A stretch of 64,000 nucleotides of DNA from Clarkia xantiana subsp. parviflora (GCA_036873135.1 JAPTYO010000004.1:38907105-38971104), one strand, 5' to 3'. Shown: positions 11,856 through 21,967, numbered from the stretch's first letter. Numbers and translations are program-made. Notes: generated by a model not told the origin, from the letters alone.

Positions 11856-12220
11856 AAAATTTAATTCACTAAAATATAAAGTCTATACTTGACATTACCT
11901 CGATTATTTATTAAACTACTTATTAAGATATACAAAATGGGATTGAATTGACAAATGACCCAAGGTTGGTTGGACCAACTGGTAAAGTGAGTTGTGTTCC
12001 CAGGGGCGACCCGAGTTCGAATCCCGTTGGAGACGCCTCTTTGGGAGGCCTTTAACCTTAACGCTCCCGACTTGAAATTGCGGAAGCAATCTTGTATTAC
12101 CAAAACAATTGACAAACGAAATAGCTAAATTTATAGTTCGAGACCATAAATGTTGGAAGATGAGTAACATGTTATCGAATAAGATGTCAAACTTCAAGAA
12201 CCGTGTTTGACCCATATTTA
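11856..12220. repeat. Local duplication, copy 1 (SINE inside)
   Basis: Outside the SINE, this sequence matches 12995-13182 in order: a block around GATTGAATTGACAAA, then GAGTAACATGTTAT and TCAAACTTCAAGAA. The second copy lacks the SINE. The two copies have diverged by substitutions and small indels. Confidence 0.75.
11959..12106 (+). mobile_element. tRNA-derived SINE
   Basis: The unit carries an A-box-like start (GGACCAACTGGTAAAG) and a good B box (GAGTTCGAATCCC), so it has an internal RNA polymerase III promoter. It is flanked by a 13-bp target duplication, AATTGACAAATGA at 11946-11958 and AATTGACAAACGA at 12107-12119, with one mismatch. The related duplicate at 12995-13182 shows the uninterrupted site. 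It is about 148 bp, does not fold as a complete tRNA and has no coding capacity; it would depend on a LINE for movement. Confidence 0.85.
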
Positions 12221-12250
12221 ATCATACTTTGGGTGACTCAGTTTGATAAG

Positions 12251-12857
12251 TGATGGGTTCCGATATAGCCGTTAGTCCCATTAACAACGAGTAAACTGTG
12301 AGTAGGCCCACTTGGCTCCAAAAGAGACCTAGAGGACCAATATGAGGGGTCCCGACAAGGTCGGTCCCGATGTATGAGCTGACGCTCCCGATGGAATGCC
12401 TTTGAGTAGGCCCCGATGTTGAATCCCTGAGGATGTTGGCCCTGTCCCGATGACGAGGGGCCCTGAGCGGTGACCAAAGGAGATAACTCTGGAGTCCCCG
12501 ATATCCGTGACGAGGGGCCCTGAGCGGTGACCAAAGGAGATAACTCTGGAGTCCCCGATATCCGTGACGAGGGGCCCTGAGCGGTGACCAAAGGAGATAA
12601 CTCTGGAGTCCCCGATATCCGTCGGGACTTGCCACCAGAGGATGAGGCCGAGAAACACGCCCACTGGCAGTTATCTCAACAGGTAACTGGGGTAACTGAT
12701 ACTCTCATACATACTTGCCTACATCGAGATACTCATTTAAGCATCGGAGAGGGATTCTGGGTCACCGCCCGGTCTATCCCTTTTTGCAGGATTACTTGGA
12801 ACAAAGGAGTTCAGACTTCCGTCAAGAACGTGCCGGAGTTCCAATCGTGATCCAACA
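12251..12857 (+). repeat. Solo LTR of a Tat-lineage family (same family as element H)
   Basis: It starts TGATGGGTTCCG and ends GTGATCCAACA, the same ends as the LTR at 61062-61802 read on the minus strand. It is flanked by ATAAG (12246-12250) and ATAGG (12858-12862), a target duplication with one mismatch, with no internal region. It is therefore a solo LTR left by recombination between two LTRs. It contains the shared module TTAAGCATCGGAGAGGG to TTTTTGCAGG at about 12735-12790. Confidence 0.88.
12452..12622 (+). repeat. Three-unit 57-bp tandem repeat inside the solo LTR
   Basis: The unit starts GACGAGGGGCCCTGAGCGG and ends CCCCGATATCCGT, three times in a row, almost identical. The related LTR of element H has this block once only. 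Because 57 is divisible by three, several frames stay open here; they are not genes. Confidence 0.92.
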
Positions 12858-12994
12858 ATAGGTATATTGGCAGATTGAAAAGTTGATGATAATTAATGTT
12901 ACATGCCAGTTAAGCAACTTTAACAAAAAAAAAAAAACATTAATGGAATTTAACTAAATGAAAATTTTAGTAGGGACAAAATCATGAATTTTTT

Positions 12995-13182
12995 GAATCA
13001 CTAAAGTCTAAAGTTTATACTTGAATTTACCTTAATTATTTATTCAACTACTAATTAGGATATACCTAATGTGATTGAATTGACAAACAAAAGATCAAAA
13101 TCGATAATTCGAGTCCATAAATATTAAATTGTGAGTAACATGTTATATATAGGGTCAAACTTCAAGAATCATGTTTGATCTA
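12995..13182. repeat. Local duplication, copy 2 (SINE-free site)
   Basis: It matches the flanks of the SINE at 11959-12106 and carries the joined site GATTGAATTGACAAAC without a SINE. It is cut at 13182 by the LTR of element E. Confidence 0.75.
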
Positions 13183-13991
13183 TGATGGATATACGACCGA
13201 TTCGGGTTCGTTTTATATTCGGACTTTATTTACACGTTAAACCCACTAACGTCTCTTAAAATACCTACCCGCGAGTTAAAACGGTCTGAAACGCGAACGT
13301 ACCTGTTTCGGACAAAGACTCGTCCGGATTGTCGTCACAATCTGAGCCACACCGGATTGTCTCCACAATTCAGTGTGGTCTGGATTGTTACCCCGCGACG
13401 CGCTTACCCCTACGTGTTTACACTATGTGCGAGTTTTCCCGTTGTCAATCTTGCTCAAGTCCACGCCCGGTTCACGTTTGCTACTAAACCGGGGTCAGAC
13501 CACTCAAAACCGGGTTCGAGTCCAAGGTTCCCTATATATAGGAATCTTGGCCACCAATTTCATAACTTGAGTTGGCTTGGGAGCTCTCACTTCTTACTAA
13601 CTTTATCTCTCTATAATTCTCGTTTTGACATCAGAGAGGGTTCACCGCACACCACCCCCTCCCTCTGTGGTGTCGATATTGCCCCTTGTGCATGTGTTAG
13701 GAGGAGTGCGCGCAGACACCGCAAGGCATACGCGCGCAGATACAGCAAGGGATAACGTGTTGACACTTCGGGACATCAACGTCATGACATACGAACAACT
13801 ATACATACGGACATTCGAACACTTAGCCATTTGAAGGGCTTGTAAACCTCCGACACTCCGACGGTCCGACACTCCGACAGTCCGAAACTCTGACACTCCG
13901 ACTGTCTGACACCCGTGAGCTCTGACAACCCAACGAACAGATTACGCAACATCACCAGGACCCGACACTACACCCGAGTCAGGTCCCAACA
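13183..13991 (+). repeat. 5' LTR of element E
   Basis: It begins TGATGGATATACGACC and ends AGGTCCCAACA, followed by a primer-binding site TTTGGCGCCGTCTGCGAG. It has a TATA box (CTATATATAGG, about 13532-13542) and an internal array of short units of the form GACACTCCGACNGTCC at about 13850-13915. The shared LTR module is present but altered at about 13628-13700. Confidence 0.88.
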
Positions 13992-15519
13992 TTTTGGCGC
14001 CGTCTGCGAGATTTGAATAAAAAGCCACTACTCGCCACCAAAATCTAAATGGCCAATACAAGCATAGGCACTCACATAGACTTCCTAAGAGGAGATGCAT
14101 CGTCTAGCACAAGAGACATGCAAAAACTAACACTGGAATGCTACGTTGTGCTACTCTGACATCACGATCCACGCTGTGGCGACTACGCTTACTGCCTCCC
14201 CTGTAACAATGTTCATCATAGCAGCAGCAATCGTTGTTACTGTCGCCGCTGCAACGTTAACACCGCCACTGTTGCGACACCTGTTACCACCAACCATCGG
14301 CGTTCGACCATCAGGTTCACAAGTCGCTGTCACTTCGGGCCGGCGAAGGGATCGCTATCACCATGAATCATCGTCAACTGAAAATACTGACGAGACGACC
14401 TAATCAAGACTTCATGGTGTGGATACCAACACGAAGCCCCCAGACACCCGCTATTATATCTATCACAAGCGTATCCTTTGCAGCAAGAACTATATATATA
14501 CAATCCCATAATTGCAGGTCATACCAATGGGCGATCAATGCAAAGAAACTATATATTCAACACAAGGTTGACGAGACCTCCAACCGAGGAGCCCTCATAA
14601 CTGACACAGGGAGTAACCCCTTACTATAAACTCAATGTTATAAATATGTAACTATTTCTACACATTACAGATTTCTATCTTATGACAAGGAAAATAGGAA
14701 TAAAACACAATGGGGGAAGACAAGACCTTTGGAAATATCTGCTCGACTCGAAAAGTCAGCCAAACTCTTAGTTACCTCAACGAGCTGCATCCAACAACCA
14801 GCTATCAAACGCGCGCACCTATAAAGTGCGTACGTCTTTACAGCGCACCCATATCATGGGAAGCAATACCCCATGTGGAGAAGGTGCAACAACCAGCACG
14901 CAAACAACGTGCAACATGACGGACGCAAAATAAGAGATATACAAGACCGCCCATGACGGACAAAGCAAGCAATGAAATTTTTTTCAAACCACACCAATGG
15001 AGGGAAACAAGCAATCGAAACATATGATCATCATCTGATCCCAACACGACAGCTCAGTCCGTCGCGATCGCGTAAAATCCTTAATTTGCCCGACAATACC
15101 CAACCAGGGGCATGGTTACACCTCTATGAAAGAGCTCAAAAGCTATTAACATCACGTCGCATTAATAAACAAGAGGGGGACGCCATTCAAGTGACAACCC
15201 CACCACCACTGCGGAACGCAGACACCAATCGATCTAACAACATGGGAAATAGGGAATCAAGATCGACTCCTACGTTATACGCACATCTGTGCTAAACCCA
15301 CCACGCGGGGAAGGCAAGAGAGCTATCTTCGACATCCTACAAATACTCATTCGCCGAGTATCATGCCACTCGGAACAGATGCTGGTAATAAGCACTATTT
15401 CCGATTACAACAAAAGGAAAAATGGGGGATTCCGTCAGTTAGACATTCCTCAACCATGTATACATTTGTGACACAAGCACAACTTCAAATGAAGTTAAGC
15501 TATAAGTCATAACCACTAT
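13992..15519 (+). mobile_element. Internal region of E, 5' part, no intact gene
   Basis: The primer-binding site is at about 13993-14010. A short frame opens at an ATG near 14050, about where gag should start, but it stops after about 36 codons. No gag, protease or RT motif remains. The short frames further on have no recognisable domain. Confidence 0.6.
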
Positions 15520-15524
15520 GGGGG

Positions 15525-16465
15525 TGATGGATATACGCCCAATTTGAACCCGTTGACTTCCAAACCGTTGTATTTTTATCGTCCCATTTATGATTGCGAA
15601 TCGAAACTTCAACCCGGACACTTCGCGAGAACATCGACGGCTCGGACGGGGCCGAAGCGCCCGTCCGACAGAGGCGAACTCACCTAGGTGAGGTTGGGTG
15701 GCCACACTCGACCTCCCCTAGGGGAGATCGGGTTGGCCAACCCGATCTCTCCTAGGAGAGATCGGGTCAGCCAACCCGATCTCTCCTAGGAGAGATCGGG
15801 TCAGCCAACCCGATCTCTCCTAGGAGAGATCGGGTTGGCCAACCCGATCTCCCCTAGGGGAGATCGGGTCGGCCAACCCGATCCCTCCTAGGAGGGATGG
15901 GGTTGGCCAACCCCACCCTCCCTAGGAGGGGTTGGGTGTCCTCACCCAACCCCTACCCTTGGGGGTCGGATTTCTCCCCCCCCAAGGGTCCCGGCACCCC
16001 TTTCAGACGCCCATGCTCGGTCCACTCCGCCTGCCTCATCCGAATCCTAAAGTCTTAATTATATGCTTAAAGGTTAATTAATTGTGTTTAAGGGCTAACG
16101 ATGTCATTAAGCCACCTTAATGACACCGTTGCCTATAAATACCCCACCTTCACAACTCATTTGAACATCTTGGCCATTTGAACAATTTAGCTCTGACATC
16201 TCTCTAGCTTTATCTCTCTAGAAATATAGTTCTGACTTAGGCATCGGAGAGGGTTCACCAGGCACCACCCCCCCCTCCTCCGTGTCTGGTACTGCCCCTT
16301 TTGCAGGGCAAAGGGAGAGAAGAAGAGAAGGAATCAAGGAGAGAAGGAAAAGAAGAAGGACATAGGCAAAGGCAAGGCGACTCGAGAAGACCGGATCATA
16401 TACATCCCCCGTAAGGAGTGGGATCAAAGCCGACACCCCGTTGACCTAGATCCCATAACTTAACA
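15525..16465 (+). repeat. 5' LTR of TatA
   Basis: It runs from TGATGGATATACGCCC to CATAACTTAACA. The TATA box CTATAAATACC is at about 16132-16142. The shared Tat LTR module (TTAGGCATCGGAGAGGG, C-run, TTTTGCAGG) is at about 16227-16306. It contains eight CCTAGG-centred palindromes. Confidence 0.95.
15683..15965. repeat. Palindrome array in the 5' LTR of TatA (eight CCTAGG centres)
   Basis: Units of about 34 bp alternate two palindromic centres, CCTAGG and TTGGCCAA. A typical unit is GATCTCTCCTAGGAGAGATC with flanking CCC/GGG. Unit variants change both arms together (CTCTCC/GGAGAG, CTCCCC/GGGGAG, CCCTCC/GGAGGG). It lies in U3, upstream of the TATA box. Confidence 0.92.
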
Positions 16466-16484
16466 CTTGGCGCCGTCTGCGGGC
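16466..16484 (+). other. Primer-binding site of TatA
   Basis: CTTGGCGCCGTCTGCGGG follows the LTR directly, the standard place and sequence type for Tat elements. The tRNA was not assigned. The rest of the 51-nt leader to the ATG at 16517 matches the leader of TatC for most of its length. Confidence 0.8.
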
Positions 16485-16516
16485 TTCGGACAGAAAGCCT
16501 AACTATCACTAGCAAG

Positions 16517-17095
16517 ATGGCAAGCGTATATGTCATCCATGGAGGTTATGGAGCTGGAGGAGAGTCAGCGAATGCCAGAGAAGCATATATGGCAGAGTTA
16601 GGGACTCCTAAGCCAAAAGAAGAACAACCAAAAGGAAAGAGAGAAGACATAATAGAATTTTCAAGAAGAGACATGGAGCATGTGTTACCAGACAACAAAG
16701 ATGCCCTGGTCATAACAATAAAGATCACTGATATGGACATTGGGAGAATCCTAATAGACAGTGGAAGCTCACCCAACATCATTAGTAAGAAGGTCCTCAA
16801 CATATTAGGAGTTAGGCCAAGTAGCATAAAACAGGTTTACTCCCCCTTGGTAGGATTTTCAGGAGAGCCAACATACCCACTGGGGGCAGTCACACTACCT
16901 GTGACACTGGGCACAGGGCAGAGGCAGCTAAAGATTGATGTCCCATTCTTCATTACAGAAGACATGGAGGAGTACAATGGGGTCCTAGGTATCACTACAA
17001 TCAACAAGTGGGGTATGGTACCATCAACGCTATATCAGAAAGTGAAATTCCCCACAGACCAAGGGATAGGGGAAGTAAAGGGTAACAGAAGGTAG
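16517..17095 (+). CDS. TatA aspartic protease frame (192 residues), opening at the gag-protease boundary
   Basis: This would process the polyprotein. The frame starts at the first ATG after the LTR, 51 nt downstream of it. The first residues (VIHGGYGAGGESANAREAY) correspond to the segment that lies between zinc knuckle and protease in TatC (MIHGGAASGGPTANAREVY), so the frame begins just where gag ends. The catalytic motif LIDSGSS is near residue 78, and a flap and C-terminal part (LGITTINKWG) follow. It stops at a TAG, while the reading continues in another frame to the RT ORF; a one-base loss near 17091 explains the stop. No gag or zinc knuckle precedes it. Confidence 0.9.
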   Translation: MASVYVIHGGYGAGGESANAREAYMAELGTPKPKEEQPKGKREDIIEFSRRDMEHVLPDNKDALVITIKITDMDIGRILIDSGSSPNIISKKVLNILGVRPSSIKQVYSPLVGFSGEPTYPLGAVTLPVTLGTGQRQLKIDVPFFITEDMEEYNGVLGITTINKWGMVPSTLYQKVKFPTDQGIGEVKGNRR

Positions 17096-17196
17096 CAAGG
17101 AAATGTGCAAGGATTGCACTAGGCAAAAGGAAGAAAACAAGAGAAGTCCTACTAGTAGACGAGGACCCAAGAGAAGATCATGGAAGGCCAGCCCCC

Positions 17197-20100
17197 ATGG
17201 AGGAACTAAAAGAGATACTCATAGAAGAACCCGATAGGAAGGCTAAAATTGGGACTGCCTTATCTCAGGAAGAGGAGAACCACTTAGTCGCTTTACTAAG
17301 GGAATACAAGGATTTGTTCGCCTGGTCACCGAGCGATATGCCAGGGATATCAGAAGATGTGATCTCACACAGGCTCAACATAGACGCGGCAACGCGGCCA
17401 ACAACACAGAAGGTGAGACCAATGGGAGGTAATAAAAAGATAGCTATTCAAGAAGAAGTAGAAAAGCTACTAAAGGCAAAGTTCATCAAGGAAATCAGAT
17501 TCCAGACATGGGTGGCAAACCCAGTACTGGTAAAGAAGCCGGGAGGAAGTTGGAGAATGTGTATTGACTATAGGGACCTAAACAAGGCATGCCCAAAGGA
17601 CTCATATCCGCTACCAAGAATAGATCAGTTAGTGGATGCAACATCAGGTCACCAACTAATGAGCTTCATGGATGCATACTCAGGATATAACCAGATAAAA
17701 ATGGCCCCTGAGGACGCCCCCCACACAGCATTCTACGCTAATAGCGAGATATACCATTACACAGTGATGCCTTTCGGACTCATAAATGCTGGAGCAACAT
17801 ACCAAAGAATGGTCAACAAAATCTTTGGGGACATGATAGGGAAAACAATGGAGGCGTATGTGGACGACATGATAGTCAAATCTAAAGAGAAGAAGGACCA
17901 TGTGGAAAACCTTCGCTCAACGTTTGAAAGGATGAGGCAATATCAAGTCCGTCTAAACCCGAAAAAGTGCGCATTTGGGGTGCAATCAGGAAAGTTCTTA
18001 GGCTTCATGGTAAGCCAGCGAGGCATAGAGGTAAACCCCGAAAAACTTCAAGCAATTGAAGAAATGCAATCACCTACGAAGCACAAAGAGGTTCAACGAC
18101 TGAACGGGAGGTTGGCAGCCCTTAACAGATTCCTATCCAAAATAGGAGACAAGGCATTACCCTTCTTTGAGGTACTAAGGGCAAACAAGAAATTTGAATG
18201 GACACCAAGATGTGAGGAGGCCTTCCAGCAACTCAAACAACATCTAAAGACACTCCCACCCCTAGCAAAGCCTACACCAGGGGAGCCCCTCTATCTCTAC
18301 ATCTCAGTGAGCAACGTGGCAGTTAGCTCAGTGCTAATCAAAGAGGAAAATGCTACACAATTGCCAGTATACTTCGTAAGCAAAACATTGGCAAAGTATG
18401 AGATCAACTACTTGCCAATAGAAAAGTACCTCTATGCACTGATCGTATCAGCAAGAAAGTTGAGACCGTATTTTCATGGGCATGAAGTAACAGTCCTCAC
18501 AGACCAACCACTGAAACACCTCCTGCAGAGACCAGACACATCGGGAAGACTGACCAAATGGGCAATCGAGCTAAGTGAGTTTCGCATTCATTTCGCCCCA
18601 AGAACAGCCATAAAGGGTCAGGCTCTAGCGGATTTTATCGCCGAATTCACTGGAATTAATCCGGACGAAGACTTGGGAGAAGTCAAAACTACATGCGAGG
18701 CAAGTAGCAGTCAGGAGACACAATCAGAAGAATTATGGGAGATGCATACTGATGGGTCATCCAACGGAGGAGGTTCAGGCGCAGGCCTCTTACTATACCC
18801 ACCAAACAGCAATACACCTATGCGCTATGCCATGGCACTAACCTTTAAGGCAACAAACAATGAGGCTGAGTACGAAGCACTAATAACTGGCCTGAGAATA
18901 GCCAAAGGAGTAGGGGCAAAGCATTTAAGGGTCAAGTGTGATTCTCAACTAGTTGTCAACCAAGTGAAAGGAATCTACACTGCAAAGTCCGAAAACATGC
19001 AGAGATACTTGCAGCAAGCCAAGGACCTGATAAAGAGCTTCCAAAGCTTCGACATTGAGTCTATCCCAAGAGAACAAAACCAAGAGGCAGACGCCTTAAG
19101 TAAACTAGCCTTAGGGGCAGAAGCAGGCAAAGAGGTTCACTTCGTGGAGCAAAGAATGCAATCAGTGATAGAACAAATGGAGGTTCTAGCAATAGATGAA
19201 GCAGAAGTCTGGATGACACCAATGAGACAATACATCATGGAAGGAAAGCTCCCAAAAGATAAGGTGGAGGCAGTCAAGATTGAAAGGATGGCTAGGAATT
19301 ACGCAGTGATGGACAATGAGCTCTACAAGAAAGGATACTCCACACCTTTCCTCAAATGCATAGCATACCCAGAAACAGAGAGGGTACTTGCAGAACTCCA
19401 TGAAGGAGAGGCGGGGTGCCATGAAGGAGCACGGTCAATAAGCCGAAAGGTCTACAAATTAGGATACTATTGGCCATCATTGAGCAAAGAAGTAGCAGAC
19501 TTGGTACAAAAATGTGATCACTGCCAAAGGTACTCCAGAAATATAACAGCCCCACCAGCAAAGCTAAGCTCCATCTCAGGAGCCTGGCCTTTCGCACAAT
19601 GGGGGATTGATTTGATAGGCCCCCTACCAAAAACAAAAGGTCAGAAGACTTGCATAATTGTTGCAATAGACTACTTCTCCAAGTGGATAGAAGCAAAGGC
19701 AATGGGGAAGACAACAGACGACCAAGTCGTCAATTTCATCCAATCTCACATTGTCTCGAGGTACGGGGTGCCAAGAGCAATAATAAGTGACAATGGCCCA
19801 CAATTCAAGAGCAAGAAATTGCAGTGGTATTGCGAAAGACTGAATATAGATCACCGTTTCGCATCAGTAAAACACCCTCAGACAAACGGACAGGTAGAAT
19901 CGGCAAACAAGATAGTGCTAGATGGCCTAAAGAAACGACTCCACGCCACCAAGGGAAGTTGGGTAGATGAGCTGGAAAATGTTCTATGGGCAGTGCGGAC
20001 AACACCAAAGATATCCACAGGAGAAACGCCATTTGGTCTAGTGTACGGAACCGAGGCGGTGGCACCAGCAGAAATAGCTGTACAATCACTGAGGACCAAG

Positions 20101-20442
20101 TACTTTGAGGAGCATGAGAACAACAAGGCTAGACTTTTAGATTTAGACATGGTGGAGGACAAAAGGTGGAATTCAGAAGAAGCACAGACACGAATGCGCC
20201 TTGTCTCAGCAAGATACTACAACCGCCAAGTCAAGGAGAGACAATTCCACGTAGGAGAACTAGTACTAAGAAGGAATGAGTTCTCACACTTAGACCAAGT
20301 CAGAAAATTATCTCCAAAGTGGGAAGGACCATACAAGATAGCGTCAGTTCCCTACGTAAACGCGTACCGCCTCGAAGATGGGGAGGGGTATATCTCCACA
20401 AACACCTTCAGTGGAGAGCACCTAAAGAAGTACTACGTATAA
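17197..20442 (+). CDS. TatA pol: RT, dual RNase H, integrase (1081 residues, uninterrupted)
   Basis: This is the enzyme set for copying and integrating a Tat element. RT covers about residues 60-280 with WRMCIDYRDLNK, MPFGLINAGATYQ and the catalytic YVDD at 221-224. A first, connection-type RNase H follows (about 345-490: PVYFVSKTL, LTDQPLKHLL). A second, archaeal-type RNase H follows at about 514-640 (HTDGSSNGGGSGAG, NNEAEYEAL, CDSQLVVNQ, EADALSKLA); a second RNase H is the hallmark of the Tat lineage. Integrase has an HHCC finger at about 730-780 and catalytic D805, D865 and E901 with the D,D35E spacing. Open reading extends some 33 codons upstream of the first ATG in the same frame, so translation as part of the protease polyprotein is likely. 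All catalytic residues are present. Confidence 0.95.
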   Translation: MEELKEILIEEPDRKAKIGTALSQEEENHLVALLREYKDLFAWSPSDMPGISEDVISHRLNIDAATRPTTQKVRPMGGNKKIAIQEEVEKLLKAKFIKEIRFQTWVANPVLVKKPGGSWRMCIDYRDLNKACPKDSYPLPRIDQLVDATSGHQLMSFMDAYSGYNQIKMAPEDAPHTAFYANSEIYHYTVMPFGLINAGATYQRMVNKIFGDMIGKTMEAYVDDMIVKSKEKKDHVENLRSTFERMRQYQVRLNPKKCAFGVQSGKFLGFMVSQRGIEVNPEKLQAIEEMQSPTKHKEVQRLNGRLAALNRFLSKIGDKALPFFEVLRANKKFEWTPRCEEAFQQLKQHLKTLPPLAKPTPGEPLYLYISVSNVAVSSVLIKEENATQLPVYFVSKTLAKYEINYLPIEKYLYALIVSARKLRPYFHGHEVTVLTDQPLKHLLQRPDTSGRLTKWAIELSEFRIHFAPRTAIKGQALADFIAEFTGINPDEDLGEVKTTCEASSSQETQSEELWEMHTDGSSNGGGSGAGLLLYPPNSNTPMRYAMALTFKATNNEAEYEALITGLRIAKGVGAKHLRVKCDSQLVVNQVKGIYTAKSENMQRYLQQAKDLIKSFQSFDIESIPREQNQEADALSKLALGAEAGKEVHFVEQRMQSVIEQMEVLAIDEAEVWMTPMRQYIMEGKLPKDKVEAVKIERMARNYAVMDNELYKKGYSTPFLKCIAYPETERVLAELHEGEAGCHEGARSISRKVYKLGYYWPSLSKEVADLVQKCDHCQRYSRNITAPPAKLSSISGAWPFAQWGIDLIGPLPKTKGQKTCIIVAIDYFSKWIEAKAMGKTTDDQVVNFIQSHIVSRYGVPRAIISDNGPQFKSKKLQWYCERLNIDHRFASVKHPQTNGQVESANKIVLDGLKKRLHATKGSWVDELENVLWAVRTTPKISTGETPFGLVYGTEAVAPAEIAVQSLRTKYFEEHENNKARLLDLDMVEDKRWNSEEAQTRMRLVSARYYNRQVKERQFHVGELVLRRNEFSHLDQVRKLSPKWEGPYKIASVPYVNAYRLEDGEGYISTNTFSGEHLKKYYV

Positions 20443-20740
20443 GAAGAAAGCACAAGCAAAAGACCATATCCTTAGTTTCATATTACACATTTTACGCGCT
20501 TCAGCTTCACAAGCTTTTCAAAAAACAACTTTTGAGAAGGAGAACTCACGAAGTTACTCCAACTCCACAACTATCTTTTATTCCTACAAAGGATGTCTTG
20601 GTGCACCAAGGCATCCCAAGTGTACAAAAACATGAATGTTCCTAAGGGAGTAGTAGTTACTCAAGAGTATTTTCAAGGGAATGTAGTGGTATAATCACGA
20701 AGTTATCCTTACACAGATATGACTTCAAGTCAATGACAGG
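20443..20740 (+). other. 3' non-coding segment of TatA shared with TatC
   Basis: From CCATATCCTTAG (about 20464) onward this matches TatC from about 41639. It marks where the shared 3' half of the two elements begins. No coding sequence is seen. Confidence 0.8.
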
Positions 20741-21570
20741 TTCGACGCCCCCAAGAGCGTATCTTGAGAGTAGTGTTCATACTACGATATTCGACGCCCC
20801 CAAGAGCGTATCTTGAGAGTAGTGTTCATACTACGACCTTCGACGCCCCCAAGAGCGTATCTTGAGAGTAGTTATTACACTACGACCTTCGACGCACCAA
20901 GAGCGTATCTTGAGAGTAGTTTCCAAAAACTACGAACTTCGACGCCCCCAAGAGCGTATCTTGAGAGTAGTGTTCATACTACAACCTTCGACGCCCCCAA
21001 GAGCGTATCTTGAGAGTAGTTATTACACTACGACTTCGACGCACCAAGAGCGTATCTTGAGAGTGGTTTCCAAAAACTACGAATTCGACGCCCCCAAGAG
21101 CGTATCTTGAGGTAGATTTGCAACCTACCAGATTCGACGCCCCCAAGAGCGTATCTTGAGGTAGAAAAAACACTACCAGTTCGACGCCCCCAAGAGCGTA
21201 TCTTGAGGTAGATTTCAAACTACCAGTTCGACGCCCACCAGGAGCGTATCTTTGGTCTAACCTGAGCCCTCCGGGAGCCTATCCTGCGAAACGTTAAGTG
21301 CCGTCCGAGAGCCTGTCTCGTGAACAGTTTGACACCCGTCAAGAAGGTATCGGTGGACTAACCTGTGCCCTCCAGGAGCCTATCCTGTGAAACGTTAAGT
21401 GCCGTCCGAGAGCCTGTCTCGTGAACAGTTTGACACCCGTCAAGAAGGTATCGGTGGACTAACCTATGCCCTCCAGGAGCCTATCCTGTGAAACGTTAAG
21501 TGCCGTCCGAGAGCCTGTCTCGTGAACAGATTTCGACGCCCACCAAGAGCGTATCTTTGGTCTAACAGTA
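20741..21570 (+). repeat. Hairpin-repeat array of TatA
   Basis: Ten units of 46-50 bp begin TTCGACGCCCCCAAGAGCG. Each holds CAAGA-GCGTA-TCTTG (first unit 20752-20766), a 5-bp stem with 5-nt loop, and then a second stem, GTAGT/ACTAC or GGTAG/CTACC. They are followed by about three units of about 106 bp holding CAGGA-GCCTA-TCCTG (21373-21387) or CGGGA/TCCTG (21272-21286), and CGAGA-GCCTG-TCTCG (21306-21320). Stems vary on both sides together. It lies between the end of pol and the 3' end of the antisense gene, and the same array is in TatC. Confidence 0.92.
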
Positions 21571-21967
21571 CAACGTATACCGTGTAAGGGGTATCAGAAG
21601 AGATCATCATACCATGCTTAGAAGGATACCATGTTCAGAAGGATACCATGAGAAAGAAATTTCTAAGTAAAGTAATGTGAAGAACAAGTAATGTTTTTTC
21701 TTTATGAAATGGCAGGTAAGGCAAGAAGGAAAGCACGAAAGAAGGATAAGTAAAGGAAACACACCAATGAAAGGGTCCATACCCAAAGAGCCATACACAA
21801 GGCATAGGGAGACATCATGAGAAGAGATATAAGCACACGGCCATATATACAACGAGTATAAACAAGTGTATCAGACAAAGATGGCAACACTAAGAAAGGT
21901 GGAGTTTTAAACTCTAAAGACAACCACAACTCACAAGCACATGAGACTACCACAATAGATAGGGGTA
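21571..21967 (+). other. Spacer between hairpin array and antisense gene in TatA
   Basis: It contains three near-copies of AAGGATACCATG at about 21600-21650 and matches TatC 42643-43092 in part. It should hold the 3' untranslated region of the antisense gene. Confidence 0.5.

Noticed and set aside
11959..12045. A tRNA gene
   Set aside because: A and B boxes are present, but there is no cloverleaf or proper 3' end, and a target duplication marks it as a SINE.
12222..12664. Repeat-containing frames of 111-137 codons
   Set aside because: They follow the 57-bp tandem repeat inside a solo LTR; a period divisible by three keeps all frames open.
15683..15965. Transcription terminators or operators from the palindromes
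   Set aside because: This is a eukaryotic LTR; the palindromes are a tandem array in U3 and show no terminator context.
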